Shown here one piece after another: positions 1 through 10,880 of a stretch of DNA of 64,000 bases (within the stretch, counting starts at the first letter, position 1; each line of letters opens with the position of its first letter). The position numbers and the translations under genes were made by a program. Source of the DNA: Haliclona indistincta (taxonomy: Eukaryota > Porifera > Demospongiae > Haplosclerida > Chalinidae); the NCBI GenBank assembly GCA_964017065.1, contig OZ024785.1:14277592-14341591 (forward strand), written 5' to 3'. The notes beneath the pieces are model-generated. The model did no database searches and had not been told where the DNA came from. It worked only from the letters and a program-made list of their open reading frames with translations.

Positions 1-2392
1 GATGCTGTCGCTTACTGCCAACCTGCAGTATACGCACCACATTCTGATTGTCTGTAAACCATCTTACGCGTGAATTACGCAGTTTTACCGTCATTGAGTG
101 CAGAACTCGATACACAGCAGTCAGCTCCCGCCATGTAGAACTCTGAGTCGCTTCCTCTGGCGACCACTGTCCATAAGCTGTACACGGACCGTGTTCTACC
201 ATATAACCGCCGAAACCAGTATCGCTAGCATCGGAGTACACCACTCTAACTGCGGAAGGAACCCTCCAGAACGGTTGAGCATTGTACTCCGAAATTCTCG
301 CTTCCCAAAAAGCTAGCTCGTGCTTTGCTTCCGCAGACAGCGCCAAACGCTCACACCAACTACACCTCGACTCCATCAGCGCGTATAAGCTGCGCGTCAT
401 GTAGCGGGTTAAGGGACCAATCGCCAGTCCCATAGCTATTATCTTCCCTACTACACAAGCTAACAACCTTGCCGGAACCACACTCATACTCAACAATTGT
501 CGAATCTGGCATTGTAAAGAGGTTATCTTCTCTTTAGGGACTTCTAAATGCCCCAAAGACATATCAATAATAAAACCTAACCATGTCAACCTCTGCACCG
601 GCGCCCATTGTGATTTAATAGGATGCGTGATAAACCCCGCATTGCATAACGTTTCACGAACTAAACTACTGGCAGTGGCTGCCTCCTGCTCGCCCGATGC
701 GACTGCTAAGCCATCGTCCAAATATACAACGATTCTAATGCCACTCGCACGCCAATAGCGTACCAAAGGGCGCAACAATTTAGTAAAAACATAACAAGCT
801 GTGGACAAACCGAACGGCAACACGGTAAACACAAAATAGGCTCCTCCCCACTCAATGCCAAGGAACTTCTGGTGGGCACTGGCTATGTCTACGTGGTGAT
901 AGCCCGATTTCAGGTCGAATGAAAACATGTAGTCGTCCTTCTCGAATAGCAACATGGCTGTCCGAAGATCTTCGTATTTGAACTTCTGTTTCCACAGGTA
1001 TCTGTTCAAATATCGAAGGTTGACTACCAACCTCAGTTTACCCGAGTTACTCTCTACTACAGATAGAGGGCTACAAATATGAGGTTTGCTTTCTACCCGT
1101 CTGATGCACCCATCCCCTAAAAGCTCGTTTATACTAGCCTGAACAAAGTCATGCTTAATCCTGGCTGAAGATTGGTTTTCACGAGCCCACATCGGTGGAT
1201 CGGATTTGAGCGGTAACACATACCCTGCCTGAATAATAGATAAAACTGACTGTGGGGCACCAAGCTTTTCCTTCCAGAAGGAAATGTGGCTCTGAAGTCT
1301 ACCCTTCACAGGAGGTGTACCACCGCTATTACTGCTACCACTACCAGCCTCAAAGGTCACCTCAGCGGCACATGCTACATGTACCGGGAATGCTATGTCA
1401 TCATCACTGTTTCTCAAAACATCAAATTTATCCACATCGGCTGTGGTTCCATTGTTCGGCACTTGTTTACTACCAAGGACCTTTTCTACATGCTCATGTA
1501 CACACTCCCCTTGTATCACTTGCACATGTCCACCACCTATACTCTGTACATGTTTACCTCTACCTTCACATAACACCTGCACTTCACTAGTGCATACATA
1601 TTCACCCCCACCCTCCCTGGGAGTATCATCCAAATAGCTCACTACTGGCATCTCACTGCCCATACTCATCATACAGCACTCAACATTAACATCATGGACC
1701 TTAACAATGGGAGGATACCATGACTTGCTGCTTGCTGGAGGAGTCCTTATTGGGCAGTAGGACTTGAGGTGACCCATCTGCCCACAATTGAAGCAGGGGC
1801 CTGGCTGCCTCTGAGCTGCAGGCTGCATCGGGACCCTCCTCGGTAGCTGAAACGGTTGACCCGGGGTCGTAGCTATCTGAGCTGGGTACTGTGCTGGTAT
1901 ACCTGGTATACGCTTAACTGGTCTGCCTCTCCCTGCTGGGGACTTTCTCTTCCGAGCTGCGACCTTTCGCTCAGCTGCTTTTTCCGCCTTGAGCATTCGC
2001 TTTTCGTCGTCTGAGTCGTCGGCTAGCTCATCCGCGGTGTACTCGCTTACTACCGCCCACCCCAGCTCCGACCTATCCGCGATCTTTATAAGTTTCTGCC
2101 TCTCGGCAATGATGCGTCTACCTGATTTGAGCGAGTCCAGTGCCGCATCAATGCTCGCTCCACTAGCGCCCGATTCTTCGAGATGTGTCTCAGCCTCCAA
2201 AATAGCCTCCTCCACCTTCCCGTTGACTTTGTCCTGCTCCTCATGGGACTTCTTTTTGAACACAAATTTAGGCTCCTGCCGCACCTTCCTCGCTGCCGCA
2301 GCAGCAACTTTGTCTTGGCCTTCGCGGAGCTCCTGTCGGAACTCCGCAAACTTGTAGTCCAGTTTCTCCATCAGTCTATCGAACTCTGACAT
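1..2392 (-). CDS. DIRS-like retroelement gag-RT-RNase H polyprotein, partial
   Basis: One frame stays open from ATG at 2392 to the window edge, about 797 codons. The N-terminal ~190 residues are charged and coiled-coil-like (starts MSEFDRLMEKLDYKF). A CX2CX4HX4C zinc knuckle (CFNCGQMGHLKSYC) begins at residue 200. Reverse transcriptase follows, with FDLKSGYHH, the LPFGLSTACYVF region and the catalytic box YLDD at residues 557-560. RNase H starts near residue 718 (SDASDTGFGGY, then WRELTAVYRVL and FTDNQNVVRIL). No protease or integrase lies between the gag and RT parts, and this RT-RH style is typical of tyrosine-recombinase (DIRS) elements. The recombinase would lie beyond the edge. No stop or frameshift was seen, so the copy may be young. 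A Ty3-like element is less likely. Confidence 0.8.
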   Translation of the reverse strand, partial: MSEFDRLMEKLDYKFAEFRQELREGQDKVAAAAARKVRQEPKFVFKKKSHEEQDKVNGKVEEAILEAETHLEESGASGASIDAALDSLKSGRRIIAERQKLIKIADRSELGWAVVSEYTADELADDSDDEKRMLKAEKAAERKVAARKRKSPAGRGRPVKRIPGIPAQYPAQIATTPGQPFQLPRRVPMQPAAQRQPGPCFNCGQMGHLKSYCPIRTPPASSKSWYPPIVKVHDVNVECCMMSMGSEMPVVSYLDDTPREGGGEYVCTSEVQVLCEGRGKHVQSIGGGHVQVIQGECVHEHVEKVLGSKQVPNNGTTADVDKFDVLRNSDDDIAFPVHVACAAEVTFEAGSGSSNSGGTPPVKGRLQSHISFWKEKLGAPQSVLSIIQAGYVLPLKSDPPMWARENQSSARIKHDFVQASINELLGDGCIRRVESKPHICSPLSVVESNSGKLRLVVNLRYLNRYLWKQKFKYEDLRTAMLLFEKDDYMFSFDLKSGYHHVDIASAHQKFLGIEWGGAYFVFTVLPFGLSTACYVFTKLLRPLVRYWRASGIRIVVYLDDGLAVASGEQEAATASSLVRETLCNAGFITHPIKSQWAPVQRLTWLGFIIDMSLGHLEVPKEKITSLQCQIRQLLSMSVVPARLLACVVGKIIAMGLAIGPLTRYMTRSLYALMESRCSWCERLALSAEAKHELAFWEARISEYNAQPFWRVPSAVRVVYSDASDTGFGGYMVEHGPCTAYGQWSPEEATQSSTWRELTAVYRVLHSMTVKLRNSRVRWFTDNQNVVRILQVGSKRQH

Positions 2393-2645
2393 TCTGGACT
2401 ATAGTCGCTGTTTGAACTTTGAAATAAACTTGATATAGAATAGTAGTCTGAATAGTGACGATGCACACCCTAGAATGACTACATTAACTGTCCCACCACT
2501 TTAAATACACTACTTTCCCGCCATGACCTCATGCTACGTCATGCAACGTCGGGAGCATATTTTCTGTCTAATTCCTATGTCAAACGACACAAAATATATT
2601 TACTGTGTGGAGTGAGTCATCTGACTCTATTAGTGGCTTTACCGC

Positions 2646-2696
2646 TGGGGATTTTCCCTGTATACCCACCGGGTGGGTATACAGGGAAAATCCCCA
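2646..2696. repeat. 25-bp perfect hairpin
   Basis: Bases 2646-2670 are the exact reverse complement of 2672-2696, with a single G between them. It lies about 250 bp upstream of the DIRS-like ATG. It could be part of that element's 5' end or a relic of a short inverted-repeat element. No terminal repeats or target duplication could be assigned. Confidence 0.75.
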
Positions 2697-3396
2697 TTGC
2701 AGGGATACATACGATATATTTCCCTGGCGGTGCCTTTGATCTTAGAGGCTACTATGGTACAATCTGTAGACCTCTCTTAACCGTTGATACACCTCCCAAG
2801 AATGGTGATAATTAATCAGCAAATCTTTAATAATATTATTTTCTTGTATTGCTGTGGCATTAGAAACTTGGGCATCCTCCTCGGCATCAGAAACTGGATA
2901 CTGCCTAGCCCAGCTGTAGATTAGTATCAGCTATCTGAGATGTCCCTTCTAGTTTGCAGGATCATAGCTGTGTCGCAAGGGCATTGATTTCATGATGAAA
3001 GAACGTGCTTCGACTAGAGATAGGTAATAATGCCGTGAGTACCCTAAACATCACTGGTCCGATCAAGGGCGTCTCTACATGTGGATCTTTTTGCACCAAA
3101 TTTAACGTGTGTTTGGTGCAATAATAATTACTTGTTGACACTGTATTCAATATTTTCAATGATGATCTTCCATAAACTAACTGTCATCATGCATCAATAG
3201 GTTAGCCCTCATCTCCAAAGAAATCTCTCTACCGTAGACTTAAAATTCTTCTGTTGTCACCAGAATTGCTCAAGTGCAGTGAATGTCTGATTGGTTGCTA
3301 TTGACTACAGCTATTATAGCTGTACACATTTTATCAACCGAATGTGTGCAGTCAATGATGTAATTAATTGTCAATAGCAAAGTCTGGGACACCTGC

Positions 3397-3949
3397 CTAG
3401 CTGATCTCAGATGACAGCTGACTTGAACTGTCTTCCTCTCTGCTCTTTTTCTTAAGTTGTCGTCTGCTGGCTGGTGAATTACCAGCCATGCTGTATGTCT
3501 CTATCTTACAAAACATTCGATTGACTTCGCTTGAGCGCCAGCTTGGGAAGGATCTATCTCCACTCTCATCTACTTCACTTTCCTCTAATGACATCATCTC
3601 AGTTTTCAGCCACTTTGTCCTCTGCTCTTCAATTAATTTCTTATTCTTCAATACAGCTGATTCTCTTTCTCTGCGTTTCTGTCTAAATAAAATAATCTTG
3701 GTGACGTAACAAGAATAGCTTTTCGTTTTCCAAAACCTTTGACTGCAGTATCATGAGCATACTCTTGATTTCCCCAAGAATAGTGTTGCCCACAGAATTT
3801 GTCGACTCGATGTCTAAGTTTTTCAAAGTCATAGATCTATTTGTATGATCAATCGGTGATGGCAGCAGCGAAGGATCGTCATCCATAAGATGCACGCACA
3901 CCACTAGTGCTGACAGTAGAAAGGAACGATTATCGTCAAATCCTGACAT
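3397..3949 (-). CDS. SSEES/WRS family protein, copy 1 (two exons)
   Basis: The upstream frame (3949-3683, starts MSGFDDNRSFLLSALVV) probably joins the downstream frame (3651-3397) through a short intron ending TTTATTTAG near 3681. The joined part is basic (KRRERESAVLKNKKLIEEQ). It continues RTKWLKTEMMSLEESEVDE, then SWRSSEVNRMFCKIE, then ASRRQLKKKSREEDSSS. The order aromatic-rich basic helix, SxEES acidic patch, WRS and RRQ/RRR recurs at 5.4 kb and 40.4 kb in this window. I know similar sequences as uncharacterised multi-copy proteins in sponges and cnidarians. The function is unknown, and the exon junction is inferred. Confidence 0.4.
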
Positions 3950-4069
3950 TGCTAATAATAAACTGTAGTCACAACTGTATGTGTCTTGTGTACTGTAGTC
4001 TAATAGCTATTTTACACAATTTGAGGTTCTCAACTTGTGGCTTAACACTCGGCTGTCAATCTCTGCAAG

Positions 4070-4793
4070 TCATGCTTTAGAGTGTGTTCCACATAGTTTA
4101 AAGGTTGTGTACAGCCTCGTGTCCAAAAATGGGGAGAGATAAGTGTGCGCGCAAAATCTTAACGTTAATCTTGAGATTCGCTCAGGGTATCTTCCATCTT
4201 GGATGGCACATAGCGAATTCATCCACGGCTGCTTCGACATTGAAAGGCATGTCTCAATGGACAATATACCTGACAGTCCGGACAACCTGGTTGCCATAGT
4301 AGCTCTGAATGGTGTTTTATTCTCTTCAGGCTGCTGAATGACCTCTCTGCCGAGCAGGTAGTGGCAGGAAGAGTGGCGACCAGGCGTACCATGGCAGAAA
4401 TATTGGGGTTCATTGAACTGATCTGCTTGAGAGTTTTCTCAAGTGTTCGTGGAAGCGAATTCTCGCCATGCTCTGCCAGATGTCGTTGCCACTTCATGCG
4501 CCAGCTATACAGCTCTCTCTCTAAACCGTGAGGTGACAGCCAGTCATCACTGTTGTATGACTGGTGGTTCAAGGTGGCCAGAGCTGTCATGAATGTCACG
4601 GTATTTAGCAATGCTTGCTTAAATTTTTGTTTTGTATTTCTTGTTCTCTCTAACAAATCCTGACTAGTGATGTTAAGTTCAGTTGCCTTTATCACCACAG
4701 CGTCACACAGCATGTCAATGTTTTTAGCCTGTAAAGTTAACTCATTATTTGATGTATTTTGGTCTATTATTGTTATACCTTGAGACAACGATG
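4070..4793 (-). pseudogene. hAT transposase C-terminal region, frameshifted
   Basis: The frame contains the hAT dimerisation signature (LVATLPATTCSAERSFSSLK, about 4330-4390). It is preceded by the helical stretch AKNIDMLCDAVVIKATELNI. After the SLKRIK codons the homologous reading moves to another frame (MATRLSGLSGILSIE, running to 4070), so the gene is broken. The N-terminal two thirds of the transposase is absent. Homology to a second copy (28750-29036) ends at 4793. The apparent ORF to the right of that point is antisense to an LTR-element tail and is not hAT protein. Confidence 0.8.
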
Positions 4794-4794
4794 A

Positions 4795-5054
4795 ACATGA
4801 TTCGTTTTTGGAAGCTCGGACAGATCCTACAAGTGTTGAAAGGAAAGGATGATAATTGTAGAGGAGCCGTCGTGCGAGTCGCTCACAAGGGTCGTCAAGC
4901 GCAGACACTTCACCGACCAATTCAACTGCTTTACCCTCTTGAGATCTCCGTTGAAAATCCCGATACCCAGGTAGACTACCATTCAACTGATGATGAGCCT
5001 GCTCCCTCCAGACGACCCGCCAGACGACAGGATGCTAGCTCAAAGAATCAATGA
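4795..5054 (+). pseudogene. 3' end of LTR-retrotransposon pol
   Basis: The plus frame reads IRFWKLGQILQVLKG, then RGAVVRVAHKGRQ, then LHRPIQLLYPLEI and a polar tail ending at the stop at 5054. The WKLG...RGA..RVA...RPIQ.LYPLE pattern is the C-terminal tail after integrase in BEL/Pao-type (some Ty3-type) pol. Only this tail remains, and the hAT piece abuts it at about 4794. A purine tract and an LTR-like start follow directly. Confidence 0.65.
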
Positions 5055-5092
5055 CAATGACTCAGACTAATCTACTGTTGACCCTTACGGTC

Positions 5093-5110
5093 AACGGGGG
5101 GAGTGTTAGA
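5093..5110 (+). other. Polypurine tract and 3' LTR start
   Basis: The purine run AACGGGGGGAG, followed at 5105 by TGTTAG, is the usual arrangement of a plus-strand primer next to an LTR beginning TGT. It lies 40-50 bases after the pol stop. The LTR's right end could not be found. No gene was seen in 5110-5350. Confidence 0.55.
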
Positions 5111-5355
5111 ACCCGAGATAATAACCATGTAATATTATTAATCATTTGTAATTATGTCAAAGTACATTTCATAATAATGGATTCATGCATATGAAATGAT
5201 ACTGAACTGATATTTCATGCCAGCCGCACTGTCCCAATGTTGATGCATGCATGCACCATGGCGTTTGTCATGTCAATTTGAATTCAAAAGTAAACTGAAA
5301 CATAATTATTACAAGTGTACAAATCAGTATGTACTACAATAATTATGTGCTATAG

Positions 5356-6313
5356 TCAGTCAGTGAAAACAGTTTTTGCCCACTCTGGGCAATCAATTGG
5401 AGCTGAGCGCAAAGAATTACATCCAATGCTCGTGTTCAAAACCATCACCTTTCCCCGCTCAGTCCTCCTTCTAGCGATTTTTCTGTCAAGGCTCTGGATG
5501 TACTCTTCTAACTCAGCACTCCTCCACATCGCTGGGTGCTTGCGAAGTTTTTTTCCTTGCTGAGTGCAAATGCCTTCATCACCAGAGTTGGAAGAGGCAT
5601 CTGAAGCTGTCTCATCTGAGGACATGTAGTTATTAGCACAGGCTCCAATTGAACTTTCATTTCTGGTGCCATTGAAGAAGATGCTTGCATGGCTTTCTTT
5701 CTTGCCAATGCTTTCTATAAGAAAAATAGAAAGATGCACAATTTAATTTGACCATAAAATTAACTATATACATATTACGTACATTTATCATTCTCTGTCT
5801 TCTTCGCTTCGTTGTTGTTTCGCTCTGTGTTTAGTGTCACGGTTGAAACATCTGTTGTCCCATTATTACCCTGGGGCAAGTCTGCAAGAATGTTTAAATT
5901 TGATCTGACAATTATCTAGTAGCTCAATACTTACTTCAAAATACAACCTCTTACGAGGGAGCTTAGATTTCGGCCGCAACCTCATAGTATCTGGTGAGAC
6001 TCCAACATTGCTACTAGTAGATTTTGACCTCTTGACTGGCATTGGATTTTTCTCTCGAACTTGAACGCTTTACCAACTCCTTAAACTCTTCCAATTCTAA
6101 AATAGCTCTTTCCAGCTGCTGTATTTTGGTACGGCATGGGCAACACATATATGGAGAGAGACCATCACTGGCGCTGTCTTCCACGTCCAGTAATGAGTGT
6201 ATACGCTGGGGCCACCGCCTGTTCAAGCCAGTGAATGTAAACAAGCTGATGGTTTTCACATCTGGGACTGCAGCTGTGCAGAGCCGGCATACCCTACTTT
6301 ACGTGGGCTCCAT
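5356..6313 (-). pseudogene. ZAD-like zinc finger plus SSEES/WRS protein, copy 2
   Basis: Exon 1 begins at ATG 6313 and has a TAA four codons later. It then encodes CRLCTAAVPDVK...MCCPCRTKIQQLERAILELE, a CX2C...CX2C unit with a following helix that resembles a ZAD-type finger. Near 6050 the sensible frame shifts at an A5 run and reads PVKRSKSTSSN to PRKRLYFE, followed by a GTAAGT donor. The next exon (about 5800-5870) has GT...AG borders. The last (5739-5356) carries YMSSDETASDASSNSGDE, MWRSAELEEYIQSLDRK and ARRRTERGK, matching the 3.4-kb family. The early stop and the frame change indicate a pseudogene or an assembly error in the A-run. Confidence 0.5.
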
Positions 6314-6603
6314 CGTTATTCACGAGTTCTGATAATAATTATTTGAAAGTACGCGCGTTAAAATAGTTATGTTTACGTCATACGGTAGACCCAGCCCACA
6401 CACATTCGTCACGCCGGTTCTGGATGTTTCGCGCGCATTGCAATAATTAACGCATGCGCAGACAGTCTGTACCAGGTCTTAAATGAAATGTAGGCCTGGG
6501 TTCGAGGCTGTCTTATTGTCCAGTATCAGTACGTGTTCCATTTTGATTTAATCTATTCATTGAGACACTATTTTTACCTCCACTTCATTTCTTGCAGCTC
6601 TTT

Positions 6604-6707
6604 TATCCAGCATCCCATCCAGCATTATCCAGCATCCCATCCAGCATTATCCAGCATCCAATCCAGCATTATCCAGCATCCAGCATTATCCCATCCCATC
6701 CAGCATC
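6604..6707. repeat. CCAGCAT minisatellite
   Basis: Nested copies of CCAGCATCCCAT / CCAGCATTAT form an imperfect ~22-bp period. The plus-strand ORF across it is low-complexity translation. No gene was recognised in 6330-7110. Confidence 0.85.
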
Positions 6708-7267
6708 AGGCAGACCCTACAGATATCCTTGTTGTAATAATTGATGTGACTTGTATAATATAATTACCGTCAGCTCTATTTCGTCAGATAATTGCACTAT
6801 CCCATCTGCTTTCCACATACTTCTAGTGGCTAAAGCAGAAGAATCGTGGATCGTGCCTGGCATTTTCCTGTAACAGTAACAAAAGATGAACAGTGGTACC
6901 ACAATTTATATTTACTTTATGATGGCACTGTGATGATTTGAGCACAACCACCCATATGTGAGTGACAGCAATTCAAAAATAAGCATTTTTACATCTCCGT
7001 TGATGAAGCAGCTTGTACAGCCTGAGACACAAGCGCCATTACTTTCCTAGACTGAGAAAAAAGAAATGTTAGCTTGTAAACACAATGTGGTAATCTAAAT
7101 GCTCTTCTCTGCCATTACAGCATGTACATGAACAAGCTACACTTTTTGTTTTCATGCTGTACGCTATAGGAAGCAGTTTTGATGACCCTCACAAATGCAT
7201 CAGTACACTGACGTAATAACAAAAGGTATACGGTTTTCCTAATAATTATTTGGCTTATGTACATGTA

Positions 7268-7390
7268 CAAGTCATGCATTACATCATGAGGTAGACCTGT
7301 TTTAACTGAAAATTCTGTTACAGATTCTAGCAATGCCTTGTGGCTAACACCAAATGTTGTTGATAAGTGATTAGCTAATGGCCCTTGAAG
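7268..7390 (-). pseudogene. Transposase-like exon with LPxDxMHD motif
   Basis: The frame reads ANHLSTTFGVSHKALL, then VTEFSVKTGLPHDVMHDL, up to a GTACAT donor at 7267. The GLPxDxMHD motif occurs in multi-copy sponge and cnidarian transposase-like proteins and recalls the catalytic D-MH context of CACTA-type enzymes. It joins family A sequence at about 7390 with no recognisable join. Assignment is tentative. Confidence 0.35.
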
Positions 7391-8000
7391 CTTTTCACAA
7401 ACTCGCTACCGAGTCTTGGTGATGGTGCATCAGATTGCGGGGGAGATCGAGATCTTGATCTCGATGCCGCGTGGCGACAAAGGTGCTCTGTCAAGGACAG
7501 ATTTTTATCTTCAGCATCACGACATCTGCTTCTCCATTCCTCGGCTTCATCCATAGTCTCCTCCAGTTCTTGTAGCTCCTGGGGCGCTGACACGGTTTCT
7601 CCCTTCCGCACCTCGAATGACGACGTCTTTTCAAGCTGCTTCATACGTGCTCTACCTCGAAGCCTCAGCGAAACTGACTTCTTGATAGAGCTAGCTTGGT
7701 GGGCTATTCTCCGCTCGAATCGCTCGCAGTGGACGTCCACAGTAATGACGCCGTCGTCAATGGCTTCGTTGAGAAGCTCTAAGTAGCAGGTTCCTTGCTG
7801 GTTCAATGCATGCCAGTCCAACAAGAGACGATTAGGTACTCGGAGAGAGTAAATAGGACGTTCTTCTAAGTGCAGAGAACCAGCAGCGCGCTTGTCATCA
7901 ATGCTCGCAACAGAGACAGTGAGCGGCGGTCGCGAGTGACTGCTGGACTCTATCCCTTCGCCAACCGAGGGCTTACGGGCTCCTGGACAGTCACTAGCAG
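7391..8000 (-). pseudogene. Multi-copy family A, N-terminal region, copy 1
   Basis: The frame encodes a coiled-coil segment (RARMKQLEKTSSFEVRKGE, then a Glu-rich helix) and an RS-like stretch (RSRSRSPPQSDAPSPRLGSE). It matches 31603-31921 almost base for base over about 310 bp. Homology stops at 7391, where the other copy continues into a long conserved domain, so this copy is truncated. Upstream residues (RPIYSLRVPNRLLLDWHAL) have no counterpart in copy 2. The function is unknown; it is probably the 5' part of a transposon-borne gene. Confidence 0.5.
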
Positions 8001-8329
8001 TAGCCATAGCTTGCATTGATGAATTTGAAATGAAGTACAACAACACGGTAAAGCAGCTGCAGCAATACATTTTGACCCGGTAAGGCTTGCTTCTTACCCA
8101 ACTTCACTTCAAAAGTGGAACCTACTTTTTTCTTTGGATTTCAATTTTGAATATACCAAACGAATTTTCATACCTTGTTCTATTAGACCTGGGGTCGACC
8201 AACTCAAAATCGAGTTTAATTTTTTTCGCTTGTTCGCTTGGTCTTATTTTCCATAATGCAGTCGTTGAAATCCGTACAGTAGGCTCGACTCGCCCATGAT
8301 CGTCTATACAGACACGAGGTGCTTAGGAG

Positions 8330-9186
8330 GCGTACCCGATAATCGTTCGACCAATGTTGATATGTTGTCCCTGCCACCGTTTTAACGCACTCACACTATT
8401 AAATATACGTATTGTGGCTTCCTCTCTAGATTTGGCAACCGTCTCATAAAGCCTGACCACCAATCTGGTTCTGGTACACCATGCTTGAAGCTCTCCCAGT
8501 TTCTTTGAGATAATCAGCCACTATGCCACTGACGATCTCGTGTCATACCAAATCCGAGTTCTTGCAACACTTGGCATGATGTTACTATCTCTTTCTCTTC
8601 ATTAGGAGTGAGTATGGTCGGTCTTCCAGCTCCAACTCTAAAAAATAAGTACATTAACCTGATAAAAATTTACATTTAAACATAATGCATAAGTTTTAAT
8701 ACGTACTAGATACCGGTTATCATTGTTACGAATCACTCACCCACGCAGTTGTGGCTGACCCTGATTGCCAGGATTGATCAAGACACCTGAAGCAGACACA
8801 TTATAAGTTTGTAACAATAACAATAATGATTCTGATTACAACCAGTTTTTAGTAAAGTAATTGTAGTTCTCTCAATCACATATTCCTACTGCAATGGCGT
8901 GAACTACTACTTCACTTAGCACTACTTCATTGCTTCCTCTTGGCAGCTTTCGTGTGCCAGCCGCACGAGCAAGGTCGTTCTTTCTTTCCAACCCTTCCGT
9001 TGTGAAGAACGATCCCCTCATGCCAGCTTTCTGGCACTTCTTGATTGACGCTATCACTGCCAGAACTTCCTTGTTCAATTGCTTTTGGCCGGTGCATCGG
9101 AAGGTATCAGTATAGCCTATAGCAAGGTCCATGAGTTTATCGGCGTAGTGGCTGATTCCGCGGAAGTGATGAGACGATCCAGACAT
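8330..9186 (-). pseudogene. Pogo/jerky-like (HTH CENP-B type) transposase, decayed
   Basis: A small exon near 8760-8803 (VLINPGNQGQPQLR) with a GGTGAGTG donor joins an exon starting VGAGRPTILTPNEEKEIV, then TSCQVLQELGFGMTRD. Two frame changes follow before VADYLKETGRAS and VPEPDWWSGFMRRLPNLERK. GRPxxLTxxEE...CQV..ELGFG...DWW.GF..R.P.L..RKPQ is the DNA-binding region of pogo/jerky-type transposases. A stop and two frameshifts make it dead. The upstream frame 9186-8872 may be its first exon, but I do not recognise it. Confidence 0.6.
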
Positions 9187-9539
9187 TTCAATCTCTGAAC
9201 AATCTCCTCTTTCTCTCTCTGAAACAAGTTTGAAAACACGCGTCTAGCATGGTAAGTCAAACGTAGAAGACACGTGTACTTATACGAAAATATACGAACC
9301 TACGACCTAGTGACCTGGAGTTGCTCGTGATGGCCTACTAATTTATAGTGAGGAGCATGGGCACATGAAATGATAATATGTACACGATTCAATGCGCATT
9401 GAATGTGCATTCACCGTGTTCACACTTGAATCCGGTTTTGAGCGATGCGCATTGGATGGAAATGCATTGGTCTTGAATCTAATTTGTTTGCGATCTTGAT
9501 ATGCAAACAGTTCACCTGTGACACACCTCTACCTACAGT

Positions 9540-9960
9540 AGCACAATTGTAGTTATTTTATTTTTGAGGCTGGTAGGCAGCCCTAGGCTGTCTGACCTAG
9601 CTGTGCCGAGGTACACATATATATAACATTTTGCTAACTCTCTTTTTCACACACATACATAGACACACACATACTAGCTACTCTCTCTCTCTCACACACT
9701 TTCACTCTCTCACAGACACACACAAACACACATGCACTTCTCATCAAGTTTAAACTTGGAATCCATTTCATCATACTATATCTTGGAAATTTGAATCCAG
9801 TATGAGCATTGCCATCGTCAAAAATGTAACTGACAGTGAGATTGCCAGCCTGGTATATGTGACTGTCTCATCGGTTTGTCAATCCTTTTTTTGCTGCTTT
9901 CTTCAATCCATTATTATGATTATTATAATTTAACTATTTATAATAATTTATTATGACAGT
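9540..9960. other. Non-coding stretch with CA/CT simple repeats
   Basis: 9650-9735 is an interrupted (CA)n/(CT)n run. No coding homology was recognised between about 9190 and 9960. Confidence 0.7.
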
Positions 9961-10021
9961 AGTTGTTAATTATCTTAGACACTCCACCCTGTATAAAAAT
10001 TAATCTCGTTCACAATAATTA

Positions 10022-10880
10022 TTATTGTACAGTGTATAATACAAAATCACTCACAATTGCCCAGCCTCGACCTCCCTGGGCATACCAACGACGACGGCGG
10101 CAGCGGCGACGGTTACCCCACCACCGTGGTAAATCTTTAGCTTCTGCAGTGGCGGCAGTCTCACTTGTTGTGTCGCAGGTTGTAGTGCCACCGGTGCCAC
10201 CTCCTCTAGGCATGCCACCACGTCGGCCTTGCCAAGCTCTACCTAGACCATGATGACTTCGACCACGAGGAGGCCTAGTTCTTGGCGGTGGTGGTAGTGG
10301 CGGCACAATTTTCAAATGCACTCTTATCATACTGTTATAGTCTCTAGAATAGTGTTTACTTACCAGAGAAATGGTGTGAACACCTGACAGAGACAGAAGT
10401 CGGTTTTATCGTGTGCTGTAGCATTCCTATAGACAGTGAATTGATGATTTCTGTTCGTATACCTTTCAGAATCTTCCAGTGCCTGCTTTGTTTTTATACC
10501 AAATCTATCCGGTATTCAAAATGTTGACAGCCACCCCACAGTGCTAGTGCTAGCACCGACGCTATCGTTTTGAATCTGCATATGCACACAAATACATTAA
10601 AAATTACCATGACGGTGTTCAGTCTTGCCTGCTGTGGCTGTATCTGAATTGGCGTCTTGATTTTACTGACCAAATCTTGAATTGTTTTTCTCTCTCCAAG
10701 AATAGGGAACAATTCTTTTAACTCAGATGAGTCAAATTGTAGAAACACTTACCCGGAGATTTTGTTGGTTTTCAAATTGATCATACTATCTGGACTCACT
10801 TTATCCAGCAATAAGGTGTTAATATCATCAGGGAGATCATCTGTTGATGCTGCCAACACGGCTGCTCTCGAAGTCATTCT
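10022..10880 (-). pseudogene. SAM-like domain and RGG-rich protein, disrupted
   Basis: The first part starts at ATG 10880 (MTSRAAVLAASTDDLP) and reads INTLLLDKVSPDSMINLKTN to KISG. It then meets TAA at about 10753 and continues in the same frame as VFLQFDSSELKELFPILGER, then KTIQDLVSKI. Together these fit a SAM domain, whose end is typically LxxLG..R..I..LI. The TAA is also part of a GGGTAAGT donor-like string. A later exon (about 10040-10320) is Gly/Arg-rich (RPPRGRSHHGLGRAWQGRRG) and ends in a GTGAGT donor. It is either a pseudogene or a gene with an unusual splice inside SAM. Confidence 0.4.

Noticed and set aside
4794..4986. N-terminal 60 codons of the 255-codon minus ORF as part of the hAT protein
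   Set aside because: Homology to the second hAT copy ends at 4793 and the opposite strand carries a recognisable LTR pol tail.
10022..10330. The plus-strand Pro/Arg-rich ORF opposite the RGG exon
   Set aside because: The minus frame has donor sites and RGG character; the plus frame is its shadow.
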